From contig CM041544.1 of NCBI GenBank assembly GCA_023238725.1, positions 1-64,000 on the forward strand: a DNA stretch of 64,000 nt. The letters are read 5' to 3'. Source of the stretch: Scortum barcoo (Eukaryota; Chordata; Actinopteri; Centrarchiformes; Terapontidae). The position numbers and the translations under genes were made by a program. Numbering within the stretch: position 1 is the first letter of the stretch; the number at the start of each line of letters is the position of its first letter. Positions 11,745 to 22,260 of this stretch are shown in pieces. Below the pieces are notes generated by a model. That model made no database searches. It was not told the DNA's origin and saw only the letters and a program-made list of their open reading frames with translations.

Positions 11745-12040
11745 CAGCTGATTTGCTTTGAATCTGAGTTTCCATGTTGAATATTAAAGCTGCTTTGTTT
11801 TGAATCTGAGTTTTGATTTTCATTTCCATAAGAGGATTTTATCATGTTTTAATTCTTGAATATTAAAGCTGATTTGCTTTGAATCTGAGTTTTGATTTTC
11901 ATTTCCATAATTGGATTTTATCAGATTTTAATTATTGAAAGTTGATGTGTTTTGAATCTGTGTTTCAATTTGTATTCCCACTGTTGGATTATATCTGTTT
12001 TTATGGAATTATCTGTTTTTAATCTGCATTTCATTGTCTG
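11745..12040 (+). repeat. Short tandem repeat, ~75-82 bp units
   Basis: The phrase TTTGAATCTGAGTTTTGATT occurs at about 11799 and 11879, with a more diverged version at ~11951 and a partial one at ~11757. Units also share atttccata..ggatttta. There are about three to four units, no reading frame and no known family. The sequence 11503-11744 on its left is unclassified. Confidence 0.65.
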
Positions 12041-12261
12041 TTTTTTCTCTTTTTTAGTAGTCATTCTCCTTTAATTCCTGGTTTAAAGGTTTGTTTTTTT
12101 GTCTTTGTCTGGACTGTTTGTAAATTTCAGGACACATCATCAGTAGTGGACCCCAGGATCATCAGGTGTTTCAGCCATTATCACTAGACACCCTCACCTG
12201 AGGAAGGCCCCATCTGAGGTGATCAAGTCTCAGGGTGTGTCCCATAGCCAATTGAGTTTTA

Positions 12262-12545
12262 GGTAGACTTAGACTTAACTTTATTGATCCCTTTGGGATG
12301 ACTCCCTCAGGGAAATTTAAATTTCCAGCAGCACATAAGAAAAGCAGCACACAGATAGAAAGAGCAGCACACAGATAAAAAATAAACAGTAAACACTTAG
12401 CTTAATATACAAAATATATAAAAGAAATACAAAATATAAAAGAATAAGAATTAACTAATATAAATAAATATAAGAACTGAATATGGCTTTGTATGGAATA
12501 TAGGTTAAAATTATTGCACTATAGATGAGAATGAGGTTATTTTAC
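12262..12545 (-). mobile_element. Rex1 3' end, 5'-truncated copy F
   Basis: Read on the minus strand it ends in AATAAAGTTAAGTCTAAGTC-type sequence, the same 3' terminus as the Rex1 copy at 25555. It shares the segment TTTATTGATCCCTTTGGGAT (plus-strand reading) with that copy. Only the 3' UTR is present, as is usual for LINEs that stop reverse transcription early. Confidence 0.75.
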
Positions 12546-13732
12546 CATAAAATAATTTTAGATGACTTTATGGTGCCTCCTAGTGGCCTGGTTGGGTTTA
12601 GGAGCGTAAAAGACAGCTGTTAGGGTTACGATTTTTGACCTGAGTTAGGTGTATAATGATATTCAAAGTCCCTTTCTGAGGTAATTGTACTTTTAGATGA
12701 TTTTAGGGTGCCTCCTAGTGGCCTGGTTAAGGTAAGTGCCAGTGGGTTAGGTGTAAGGTGAGTAAAATTAGCTGATGAGCTTTGTACTCACCTCCTGATT
12801 GATACAGACCAGTTGTTAACACCACCAGGTTACCCCAGTCTGGCCAACCAGGGCTGGAGTTCAGTGCCCTCTGGTGTTTCTGGTCTTTTCCACCTGGTGT
12901 TAATTTTTCCTTAGCATAGTCCTATGCCACATACACCACATGACCCCAGGAAATGCTCTCCATTTAATTTTTAGCTTTCACATCTTCAATGTGCAGGATC
13001 TGGTCTCTGCTGTGGTCTATTGGAGCACTGGACTCTTCAGTCATGGTTGTAGAGAGTGTTGTTATTCACGATGATTTTCCTGTAGATTTATCCAGTCCAA
13101 TCATTGCTGTAACCTATAAAACAGCAATCGCTTTTATATCTCCTGGTCTTTAAATTTTAACAGAAAAGAAGTAAATGTCTGCTTTTTTCCTGAGGAAGTG
13201 GGCGTGGCTTAGCTGAGTTTTCTCCTTTTGTAATTGTAGAGGTCTAAATTGGAATAAAAGTCCTTCAAGGTCCACGTCTGAGTTAGGGCCTCATTATGAG
13301 GAGCTGATATTCTTTTATGTTTGTTAAATATAGGTCCAAATTCAGATTTAATTAGGAGTTATTATTGATTATCAAAACTGATTTAAATACTAATCAATCC
13401 TGGAGAAAGAAAAAAAGAGGGAGGTGAAGGAGAGAGAGAGAGAGAGAGAGAGCAGAATGGGGTCGAGAGAGGTAGAGTTAAGGAGATCAGACTGAACTCT
13501 CCCCCGCCGGACCAGGCTGTACACTCTACCTCCCTCTTAACTCCCTCACTTTCATGAGGGAAAAGAGGGGAGAGAGAAGAAAAGATCAGAGTGGATTGAT
13601 TACTTTATTGCTGTACTATATTAGCTTTCCTAGCTTTATTTTATGTTCCTGTAGAGAAGTTTAATCCTGAGGAAGGTAATAGGTTCTGGGTTTGTAGAGA
13701 GAACCCACAGTCCGATGGCACTGGCTAGGTTA
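12546..13732. other. Unclassified spacer with a local duplication and a GA microsatellite
   Basis: I recognise no gene here. The phrase CCTCCTAGTGGCCTGGTT occurs twice, at ~12571 and ~12709, marking a local ~138-bp duplication. A (GA)n run lies at 13430-13452. Confidence 0.5.
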
Positions 13733-13960
13733 ATCAAATCAAAATCAAATTTATTTATTTAGAGCCCAAAATCACAAACATTCGTTTGCCTTGGAGGGCT
13801 TTACAATCTGTACAGTTGTGACACCCTCTGTCCTTAGACCCTCGAACCGGGTCAGGAAAAACTTCAAAAAACCCTTTATGGGAAAAAGAAGAAACCTGAG
13901 GAAAAGCCACAGATGCAAGGGATTCTTCTCCCTGGGACGGACAGACGTGCAATAGATAAA
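13733..13960 (-). mobile_element. L2 3' UTR fragment
   Basis: Nearly the same sequence as 1263-1485, the 3' end of L2 copy A on the same strand, including the phrase AAAACTTCAAAAAACCC and the terminal AAATTTATTTATTTA segment. No coding part is attached, so this is a short 5'-truncated copy. An A-rich low-complexity run follows at 13958-13984. Confidence 0.7.
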
Positions 13961-14162
13961 ATAAAAATAAAAATAAAAAAAAAATCTAGGGTTAGGCATT
14001 GACAGAGGAGAAGGTTAGGAAAAGAGATTTTGGACCCCACCATCCATGAATGGTGGTGGAGTCAATGCACACTCCATCCACGCCCGTCCAAGTTTGGGCC
14101 CGTCCCATCCCTCCCTGGAGAGACAAAAAAGGAAAGAGAGAGAAGTGTGTCAGGGGATAGCG

Positions 14163-14320
14163 TTAGAAGAGTGGGATGTTAGATTTAGGCTTGGGAGAGT
14201 GAGAGGTTAGGGTTAGAGGAGTGGGATGTTAGATTTAGGCTTGGGAGAGTGAGAGGTTAGGGTTAGAAGAGTGAGATGTTGGGCTTAGATATAAGAGAGT
14301 GAAGGATTAAGTTTAGGCAT
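14163..14320 (+). repeat. 50-bp minisatellite, three units
   Basis: The phrase GTGGGATGTTAGATTTAGGC starts at 14171 and 14221, and a variant at 14271, giving an exact 50-bp period. Units contain GGTTAGGGTTAGA, which resembles the vertebrate telomere motif TTAGGG but is not a telomere array. It lies just beyond the 3' end of the Penelope-like element. The 13961-14162 interval to its left is otherwise unclassified. Confidence 0.8.
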
Positions 14321-14522
14321 ATAGAAGTGAGAAAAGTTAGGCTCAGGCCCGAAAGTACATTCTTTCATTAAGGCCGGTGTGGATATGTTGTTCCTAACTT
14401 GCTGATCCAATCTCTTTCAGCTCTCCCTTTCTGGGCCGTGGACCAGTGTGGATTTACACTCCAGGACCGAGGCCTGCACTGCATCCCAGCCATGAGAGAC
14501 AAAATGCTGGACCACATGCCGG

Positions 14523-15353
14523 TCAGTGTTTTTTTGTCTTACAATATTTGTGTTTGTGTTTGTGACATGTGAACCGTACATGTATGGTCAGCCTCGTTTC
14601 TCCCACATATCTTTTTCCACATTGTTTACAGGACATCATATATACACAATTTTTAGAAGAAATATTTCCATATGTTGCAGTTTTAAACACCTTTTGTTTG
14701 TGTAAGTCATAAACCCATCTTTGTTGTTTAAAATAGCTGCTCTGTGGGCCAGCTGTCTGATCTGCCCGTGGTTTGACCTTTGACCTGACCAGGTAATCTT
14801 GAAGGTTTTTGTTTTTCCTAAATGCAGCAATTATCCGTAGGTCATTATGGGGTTGCACTGATCTCATGGCGGTCTCTAAGTTGTTTTTGATTTGTCTGCC
14901 CAGTTTTACTGTAGATGGTGAGTAGGTGGTGACAAATGGAAGAGCGGTGGAGACCAGAATGGGTTTGGCCTGGAGGAAGGTTTTGAAGCTGTTCCTAAGA
15001 AAGGTCCTGGAGTACCCCCTACTGGACAAAGTTGAGAACAGCACTTTAGTGGCCTGTTTAAAGCCCTCTGTTTGTGTGCATGTTCTGTGGAACCGTAATA
15101 GTTGTAATTTTATTAATCCTGCAAATGTGTGTTTTGGGTGATGACTATTTTTGTGTAAGAGTGCATGTGTGTCCGTGTCTTTGAAATAAACTTTAATGTC
15201 CAATTGGTTGTGTAGTGTGAATTTGGGTCCTTTGAATGTGGTTGTGTCCAGGAAATTGATCAATGACCAATTGTGGATTTTAGTTTTATAGAGGGATTGT
15301 GATTGTTTAACGTGTCTATAAACACTGCAAAATCTTCCACAGAATAAGTCCAA
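14523..15353 (-). pseudogene. PLE C-terminal half: RT thumb, linker and GIY-YIG endonuclease
   Basis: A 276-codon frame on the minus strand. Its N-terminal part continues the RT (thumb and linker, with LIKLQLLRFHRTC and SRGYSRTFLRNSF typical of PLEs). The C-terminal part is the GIY-YIG domain, with VYMMSC in place of the GIY strand and KRYVGETR as the YIG strand. The frame stops at 14523, but the remaining C-terminal motif (W..Q...AERDWI.KLGT) continues in other frames to ~14345, so the stop is a frameshift, not the natural end. It overlaps the RT fragment upstream by about 90 bases in another frame. Confidence 0.88.
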
Positions 15354-15664
15354 ACACCCCAGATGTCATCAAGGTACCTATAATAATGCAGGGGCTTTTT
15401 GTCACATTTTCCCAATGCAGCAGTCTGCCATGAAGCCATAAAAATGTCTGCATATGCAGGGGCAAATTTTTTGCCCATGGCTGTGCCTTTTATTTGTAGG
15501 AAAATATTTTCCATCAAATTCAAAATCGTTTTCGGGTCAAATTGATCTCCAATAGTTTTAATTAACTCTTTGTCTGGTCTTTTTTTATCCTGAAATTTAT
15601 GGAAACTATCTTTAATGGCTTGGATGCCTTCTTGTGTGTCTATATTTGTATAAAGATTGTCCAT
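15260..15664 (-). pseudogene. PLE reverse transcriptase core
   Basis: A 134-codon frame on the minus strand containing DNLYTNID (RT motif A), GTAMGKKFAPAYADIFM (motif B region) and YRYLDDI (motif C with the catalytic Asp pair) at about 15365-15385. These are diagnostic of Penelope-type RTs, which are related to telomerase. Upstream motifs are present in other frames up to 16,978, so the ORF is broken at about 15,665. Confidence 0.9.
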
Positions 15665-16980
15665 ATCAATTGTAAAATAATTGTAAAATAGACTCTGTGG
15701 GGATGTATAGATTTTTAATTTTTTCTATGAAATCATAGGTGTCCTTAATGTAACTTTTGTGTTTTTCAGCCAATGGGTTTAAATAATAATCAATAAATTC
15801 CGCCTGACCTATATGTTTCGCTGCTGCAGTCGGACACTATAGGACATCCTGGGGGGAATTCCAAATGGCTTACTCCAATTAGTTGGATCCTTATGGATTT
15901 TGGGGAGTAAATAAAACCTTCTCGGCCTAGGCTCAGAGTCTCCAATTAAATAAGTTTCGTTGTTTGGCATTGATGAATTTCTTTTCATATATTTTTTTGA
16001 AAGATTTGGGTAATTTGTGTGAATGTTTCTAAATAAATAGGTTTGTTTAATTTGGAATAATATCTTGTATCACTCAATTGTCTGTTTCCATCCCAAGTAT
16101 TGCTCAAGGTCCATCACCACCACTACACTACCCTTATCTGCTGGTTTGATTATGATTTCTTTATTTGTTATTAATTCTTTAAGGGCCACATTTTCTTCAG
16201 GTGTTAAATTCCACTCCTGAGGATTTGAAATGAATTTTCAAAATAATTTAGATCCAATTTGATCAAGTCCTTGATATGGGTGGGTAAATGTAATTCCGCA
16301 GGGGTCCAATTAGAGCTCGGAGTGAAGGGCTGTTTTTCTGGGCCTCCATCTCCATAGTAGCAATAGTTTCAATCTCCTGTGATATTTTTGGAGGTCAAGC
16401 CTGGATTGTGTTTTAAGTTGCTGCCCCTGGTGGGAATAAAGTCTGTTGCAGAGATCTGAGGGTGTTAATTTGAGGTAAAATCATAACATTTTTAAACCCC
16501 TCCTCATCTCCATAGTATGCCTGTGTGATGGGTAGACCTTATATTTCTGTGTGGAGTCTTTATCTCTGGGAGGAAATCATAGTTTTTGTGATAGTGATCA
16601 TAGTTTTTTGTGATGTGATTGTTTTTGGAGCTGGTCCTTCTGTCGGTGGAAAAGTTTATTAAGCAAAATTGTGGTCTGGATTGTGCCACCCTAGAGCTCT
16701 TTAGCTGCTTGATTGTTGTGGTGCGTGTCTTCCTGTTGAGGCCAAAGGACAGGATTGGTTGCTGCAGGAGGGACCCATGGTATGTTGGTGGTATGAGCCT
16801 GGATAAAGTCTAAGCCGTGTGGGTAACTTTCTTTCAATCTCTGTGATATATTTTGGAGGTCAAGCCTGGATTGTGTTTTAATGTTTTGGTTGCTGCCCCT
16901 GGTGGGAATAAAGTCTAAGCCTCTGTTAAGCAGAGATAACTGAGGAGTAGTTAATTTAGCATGTTTTGCTAAAATCATAA

Positions 16981-18728
16981 CATTTTTAAACCCCTCCTGA
17001 AAAAAACATTCTCACCCGGGTCCGAGGCTCTCGGGGACCTCTAGTTTACCTGCTGCATCCAATGGTCAAACATTTTAGAGGCTGTGTGATGGGTCCAATG
17101 GACCTTATCCATTTCTGTCTGGAAGTCTTTATTGGGCAGTTCTGGGAGGAAATCATAGTTTTTTGTGATGTGATTGTTTAGTCCATACCTGCATTGTTGT
17201 GGTGCGTGTCTTCTGTTTTCTGGTGAGGCCAAAGGACAGGATGAGCTGGTGCAGACGGCCTACGCAGGAGGGACTCTGCTGTTGGAGGGCGGTGGATCTG
17301 GAAAGTTTATTACTGGTGTGTGAGGATGGAGGTCACACAAAGACCCCACCAGTTTTTTTGTAGTGTTTAAATGTCTTGTGGGTCTGCGTGTGGGTGTGTG
17401 TAAATTGTGGCTTCAGGGAAGTCCTGGTCGTTCTGTTTTTAGCCACCCTTAGTCTTCTTCTTCTTCATCTTCTTCAGCTCTCTGCAGCTGCAGTGTTGAC
17501 ACCTCTGGACGGGTCCCTTCCCTGAGGAGCGGTGGATTGTCCCAGACCTGCTTGTCCTGAGGAAACTCATTTCGGCCTCCTGTGGTGCTAGGGAGGTGTC
17601 TTCTGTTTTCTGCTGCTGAGGCCAAAGGTCCACATCAGGGGACGGCCACAATTCTGACAGGATGACCCTCTCGAGGCTGGCATGCCCGGTCCTGGGACAC
17701 CTAGGGAGGCGTGGGGCATCCTGATCTGTCTCCACCTTTGTGGTGCAGACGGCCTTACGATTCTCACAGGAGGGACTCTGTCAGGACAACATCATGGTGA
17801 AATGTTGCCCCAGGATAGCTGTCAACCTGAAACTCCCTGACATCCTGGTCCAGTGCTCCATCGACCGGGACCAGGGCTTCTGTGCCTTCTCCAGAACTGG
17901 CATCCAGGGTAGCATGCCTTCTCCAGAAACACCCCTATGGCAAACGGCAGGTCCTGGATCTGGAAGGGAGGAAATCCCGGGGAGGCTTGCAACATTAGAG
18001 TCACCAATAATACGGCCTTGCAGAGGCGTGTCAGCCAAGACAGTCCCACAACATCCCCAGACAATCATTCAGGGCGGTGCACGGTTGAATGAATCAGAGG
18101 ATTTTTTTCCTCAGCCCCCTCTGCCACAAAGACCCCAGTCTGTCAGTCAGCCAACATGGTCCGATTTTTTGTATCCTCACCGGTGTCCACCACCGGTGTT
18201 CCAGCAACAGCCTAACAGATCCCAACTTCACAAGCTTAAATGTCTTGTGGGTCTGCGTGTGGGTGTGTGTAATGTGGACTGTGGTGTGAGGTGAAGCAGA
18301 CAGAACTGGAGTGTCCCACGAGCCTATGCCATCATCGACCTCCTCGAACAAGAACTCGGAGGTACGACAGGCACCTGGTACTCTGTGGACAAACAGCAAA
18401 GTGAAGCAGGCCGGCTGGTGATCCTCTGAGGAGCACTGCTGTTGGACTGACTCAAGTGATCAGGCCAGGAGCAACAGGTGGAGTCCTCGAGGAGCTAGTC
18501 GGGCACTAGCTCTTATGCTCGCCGACAGGTCCAGCTGCCTCCTCCAGCCCTCTCGCGTTGACCAGCAGCCATCAGAGCCGTCCAGGATTGGGGCAAGGAG
18601 CCCGCCATCACTGTAGTATCTGGTGGTGTGAGGATGGCCAGTTCCTGGGTGGAACGCCTCAGACATGGGCAAAGTCAACCCGGCCACAGTCCTTGATGTT
18701 CTTCTGCCACCATGATGGGCTTGTGAAC
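16981..18728. other. Scrambled mosaic of PLE 5' sequence, duplicated short blocks and a Rex3 scrap
   Basis: PLE N-terminal sequence is repeated out of order: NHITKNYDFLPE is encoded on the minus strand at both ~16570-16620 and ~17140-17190. Other blocks also occur twice, for example AAATGTCTTGTGGGTCTGCG at ~17366 and ~18238, and GTGGTGCAGACGGCC at ~17249 and ~17741. The segment 18017-18060 matches Rex3 RT codons for VVGLSWLTRLC on the minus strand. The junctions lack target duplications. Open frames here (for example 17740-18294 plus, 17439-17735 minus) cross block boundaries and are not convincing genes. Either repeated template switching or an assembly artefact could explain it. Confidence 0.55.
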
Positions 18729-20716
18729 TGCCTTAGGCCTCCTGCAAATTGTGTGCAAATCAAGGAGGTGGCCATGGGGAGGGGCAAATAACATTAAAAT
18801 TGATATTTGTCTTGACTAAGAAAGCATTCACTATTTGTCAGCTGCATTTGTTGTTGCAGTATTTGGCAATTTCCAGCCAAATCCTCATTTAACATTATGA
18901 TGATTTCTTCTCTAAAACTTGACTTTCATATACTGTATTTGCCAACAAGGGGCAGAGGAAGCTGTTTGTTGCACATGACAGCAGGCTGGATTGAACAAAA
19001 ATAGTTTCTCAACCATGATGAGTGTTTGTGGTGAGTCTGACAAAGGATATGCCCATTTGCCAGTTACAGCTAGTATGTTACAAAAAATTGCATTCTAATG
19101 TGGCTTTGTTTACTTTGCAAACACTTTTGTGATATCAACTTTAACAAGCAAAAATAGGTCAAAAATTGCTTGAAAAACTTTTAACTTGTGCACGTCTGCA
19201 AAACTAAGTTCCCCCAAAAACAAAGCTATGCTGCAGAATGAATACCAGTTCTTCTTTGCTGTGGGCAGGGTAAGCTGCTGGTACTGCCCAATGCTGGATG
19301 CTGATATCCCTGCCAAAAACACACAGTAGAAATGCACATAGCAAGCCAAAATGTATGCAAAGGATAGTACAGTAGCTTCCTATGTGAGGATATGTCTTCA
19401 ACCTTGCAGAAAATCTTCCAGACATATGGTATGTGGTTCTTAGATTGTATGTATTACTCTGAGTCAAGAATCAAATTAGTGGGATGAAAGGTAACACAAT
19501 GTCCCAAGTTTTCATTGTCTCATACTTCATCAAAACCTACATCAACAAGATAATATAAAAATACTAGAACTACATCACCAATTATAACTCACAGAAGTTG
19601 AAAAGAGGCCAGAATATTATCATAACCAATGCACTAGATTGGGTACATGTTGACAAATATTTGGTAACTCACCATTTTGCCCTTGATCAGTTACATGTTG
19701 GTGGTTGTCTCGGTGCATCAGGCAAAAGATGGAGAAATAGAAAATTCAAAATTAGTTAAAACAGAATCAAATGATATTAGTCATAGAAAATACAACTGTC
19801 TGTTTATGTGAAACTAGATTTTATTATTAGAAAGATCTTTAATTGTGACATACCTTACCTTACATGATGTGAGGGCCTTAGAGTGTTTTGGTGGAATCCA
19901 ATGGATCTTGGTTTGTGCAACTGAAAAGCAAACATTTCAAAATGATGAGATGGCATGTCTCATGTTGCAGGCATGAGGTCAAATAGCTCTTCACAAGAAC
20001 ATTCAGCAAAAGAAAAAACCCATGGGTTGACTTGATGTTATTACTGGGGTCCGAAGGCTGTAAGTCATCTAGATACATGCCATCAAAAGAGACTAAAGGA
20101 AAAGCAGCAATGGTAAGAATTAAATATATACCTCCTACAAATTGTGTGCAAATAGTATTAAAGTTGTATTGACATAGTAAGAAGTGACAATTTTTCAGCT
20201 GTGTGTGTGGTTCTTGGATTTTGCAATTCCTGCCCAAAAAGTTCAAAGTCATACACTGTACTCACTAGCAGGTGGCAGAAAAAGCTGTTTTTTGCACATG
20301 ACAGCAGCTTATATTGAAGAAGAATACCATGATGAGTGTGTGTGCTGAGTTTGACATTGGATATGTTTTTTTCTGCTTTCACATAAAAACCCCTGAAACC
20401 ACTTGTCACAGATTGAATACAAAAGATATGATGTAGTCTTCTCAATGAAGTTGTAGCCAGAGCACCACAAATAAAGGAAGAGATCTAAACGTTTATTTGC
20501 TTGAAATGCCATAAATGCCAATAATCAGTACATTTTTTGGGTCAAATGTCATGTGATTCAGGATTACAGCCATAAATCTACTTGGTTCCCTATAACATTA
20601 TTCTTCTCCACATTGCTGTTGTGATAAGGATAGAATTGGCAGTATTAGCAGTCATATACTTTCTGCATATTCTAGGCAATTTGGTCTCCTGTGCATTTGC
20701 CAGTCACGGCTAGTAT
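18729..20716 (+). repeat. ~1.4-kb repeat unit, the best contiguous copy plus the start of the next
   Basis: The anchor GCAAATTGTGTGCAAAT occurs at ~18735 and, slightly changed, at ~20138 with no insertion between, directly showing tandem organisation with a 1.40-kb period. A 24-25 bp stretch at ~18754-18778 is absent from other copies. The second unit is more diverged from the first than either is from copy 1. It is interrupted at 20717 by a Rex3 miniature copy. Confidence 0.85.
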
Positions 20717-21174
20717 CCATCCATCCATCCATTTTCATCCGCTTGATCTGGGACCGGGTCACGGAGGCAGCAATCTGAGCAGAGATGCCCAGACTTCCCT
20801 CACCCCAGACACTTCCTCCAGCTCTTCCAGAGGGACCCCGAGGCATTCCAGGCGTCCCCGTGTTTTTTAACGGGGCCTTCTCTCGAGTGGGACATGCCTG
20901 GAACACCTCCCTAGGGAGGCGAGCTTAGGCTCCTTCCCCCCCCAGCGAGGTGACATTCCAGTAAGTAACGCCCAATCCGGGCGACGTAACATGGTCCTTG
21001 TTGGTCTACTGTTCATGATGGGCTTGTGAACCGCTCTTAGTCTGGCCCGTCACCTAGGACCTGTTTGCCATGGGAGACCCTACCAGGGGCATAATGCCCC
21101 TGACAACATAGCTCCTAGGATCATTCGGGCACACAAACCCCTCCACCACAGTAAGGTGGCGGTTCAAGGAGGGG
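20717..21174 (-). mobile_element. Miniature Rex3 with both ends and a 12-bp target duplication
   Basis: On the minus strand it keeps the Rex3 5' region (~20935-21174) fused directly to the C-terminal coding region and the (GGAT)n 3' tail (20717-20935). The whole RT and endonuclease are missing. The direct repeat cacggctagtat flanks it at 20705-20716 and 21175-21186. Homologous repeat units (for example 7668-7690 and 19060-19090) show the unoccupied site. RTE-clade LINEs such as Rex3 have very short 3' UTRs ending in tetranucleotide repeats, as here. Confidence 0.88.
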
Positions 21175-21240
21175 CACGGCTAGTATGCTACATGAAATTA
21201 CATTCTAATTTCGCTTTGGTTACTTTGCAAACAGTAGTAT
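21175..21240 (+). repeat. Remainder of the interrupted repeat unit
   Basis: Continues the unit after the Rex3 insertion and matches 7680-7730 and 19075-19125. The unit ends near 21240, after which unrelated sequence begins. Confidence 0.75.
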
Positions 21241-21423
21241 ATAAGGGGCACCTTTGCATGTGCATGTGAAATGCGCACACGTGAGTGTGCGTGTATGTGC
21301 ATGCGCATCATATGACATGACATGATCACATGACACGTCACCCCCCAATTATTCTCCTCGGGCAAGATAATAAAATGATACCTTGTGATGCCTTATAGTA
21401 AGAATAAGAAGAAAGATATATTA

Positions 21424-21870
21424 ATGAATGTGTGTGCTTTGATTAACAAAGAAACGGTGTTGTTAGTTGTTGTGTGGTTAAATGAATTTAACTTTAGAAC
21501 ATAAAAAATCTAGTGTGGGTTGTTTCATTTATTCTGTAAGTACAATGAAGCGCTTAAAATGTTTTTATGAATGAATGTGTGTGCTTTGATTAACAAAGAA
21601 ACGGCAGCTTTGGGTTGTTATTTGTGGCTTTTTCTGAGGTTGTTGTGTGGTTAATATGAATTAATTGTAATTTAGTGAGCTAAAAAAATGTAGTGTGGGT
21701 TGTGTAATTTGCTCTGTAGGTGCAATAAAGTACGTAAATGTTTTTTTTTATGAATGACATGTTAATGAATGTGTGTGCTTTGATTAATAAAGAAACTGTA
21801 GCTTTGGTGTTGTTCTTTGCGGCTTTTTTGAGGTTGTGTGATTAAATGAATGAATTTAACTTTAGAACGT
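21424..21870 (+). repeat. Three-unit tandem repeat, ~147-194 bp
   Basis: The phrase GAATGTGTGTGCTTTGATTA starts at about 21426, 21573 and 21767. Each copy is followed by aaagaaac and then a conserved ttgttgtgtggttaa/tgaatttaactttagaac block. The preceding 21241-21423 is unclassified and rich in alternating TG/CG dinucleotides. Confidence 0.75.
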
Positions 21871-22260
21871 TAAAAATGTAGTACAGGTAGTAGTAGAAGA
21901 TTAGTAGTAGATTAGTAGTAGATTTTGAAATAAGTGTCATCTTTTCTCAGCGTTGCAGCGGACTGAATCTGAGGCATATAAGGCCGACGTGTTGTTCAGG
22001 CATCATGCAGTCCGTGTGGACGGCTACTATTGTTTGAGGGCTCACGCGCACACTCATCCCGTGTCCCATCCTCACCAGGTATCCCCCCTCAGGCAAATCA
22101 CGACCCCTTCCATGTCAAAGCTTGTTTGGTGTTATTGTTGTGAGTTGTGTACAAAGACAGTGTGCTATAGCACTGAATCACTTCAAGTCCTGCATATTTT
22201 TTCGGAGGAGAACGTGCGCCACTCGTTTTTTCGACAGCCTTTTCGACTGGTCTGCTTACA

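Larger units (their letters stand above)
14340..16980 (-). mobile_element. Penelope-like retroelement with GIY-YIG endonuclease (decayed)
   Basis: The minus strand carries the PLE landmarks in order: LLNRGLDFIPT (~16930), KPADKGSVVVVMD (~16100-16160), RRFYLLPKIHKDPTNW (~15880-15930), DNLYTNID (~15640), GTAMGKKFAPAYADIFM (~15440-15490), YRYLDDI (~15370), a GIY-YIG module CVYMMSCKQCGKRYVGE (~14590-14650) and a C-terminal RAERDWISKLGT ending with GLNERM near 14345. PLEs replicate through RNA and use this endonuclease to nick target DNA. The reading frame has several frameshifts and stops. The 5' boundary is unclear because sequence beyond 16,980 is scrambled. Confidence 0.9.

Noticed and set aside
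14163..14320. Regular repeats that could suggest a CRISPR array.
   Set aside because: The unit is a continuous 50-bp minisatellite without unique spacers, in a vertebrate genome.
14421..14521. A 101-bp plus-strand segment looks like an exon, with a good acceptor (TCTCTTTCAG), a donor GTCAGT and a 33-codon open frame of vertebrate-like codon use.
   Set aside because: The minus strand of the same bases encodes the C-terminus of the Penelope-like element (HFVSHGWDAVQASVLEC and AERDWISKLGT), which explains its coding look.
17740..18294. A 184-codon plus-strand open frame.
   Set aside because: It crosses block boundaries of the scrambled mosaic and contains antisense Rex3 RT sequence at 18017-18060.
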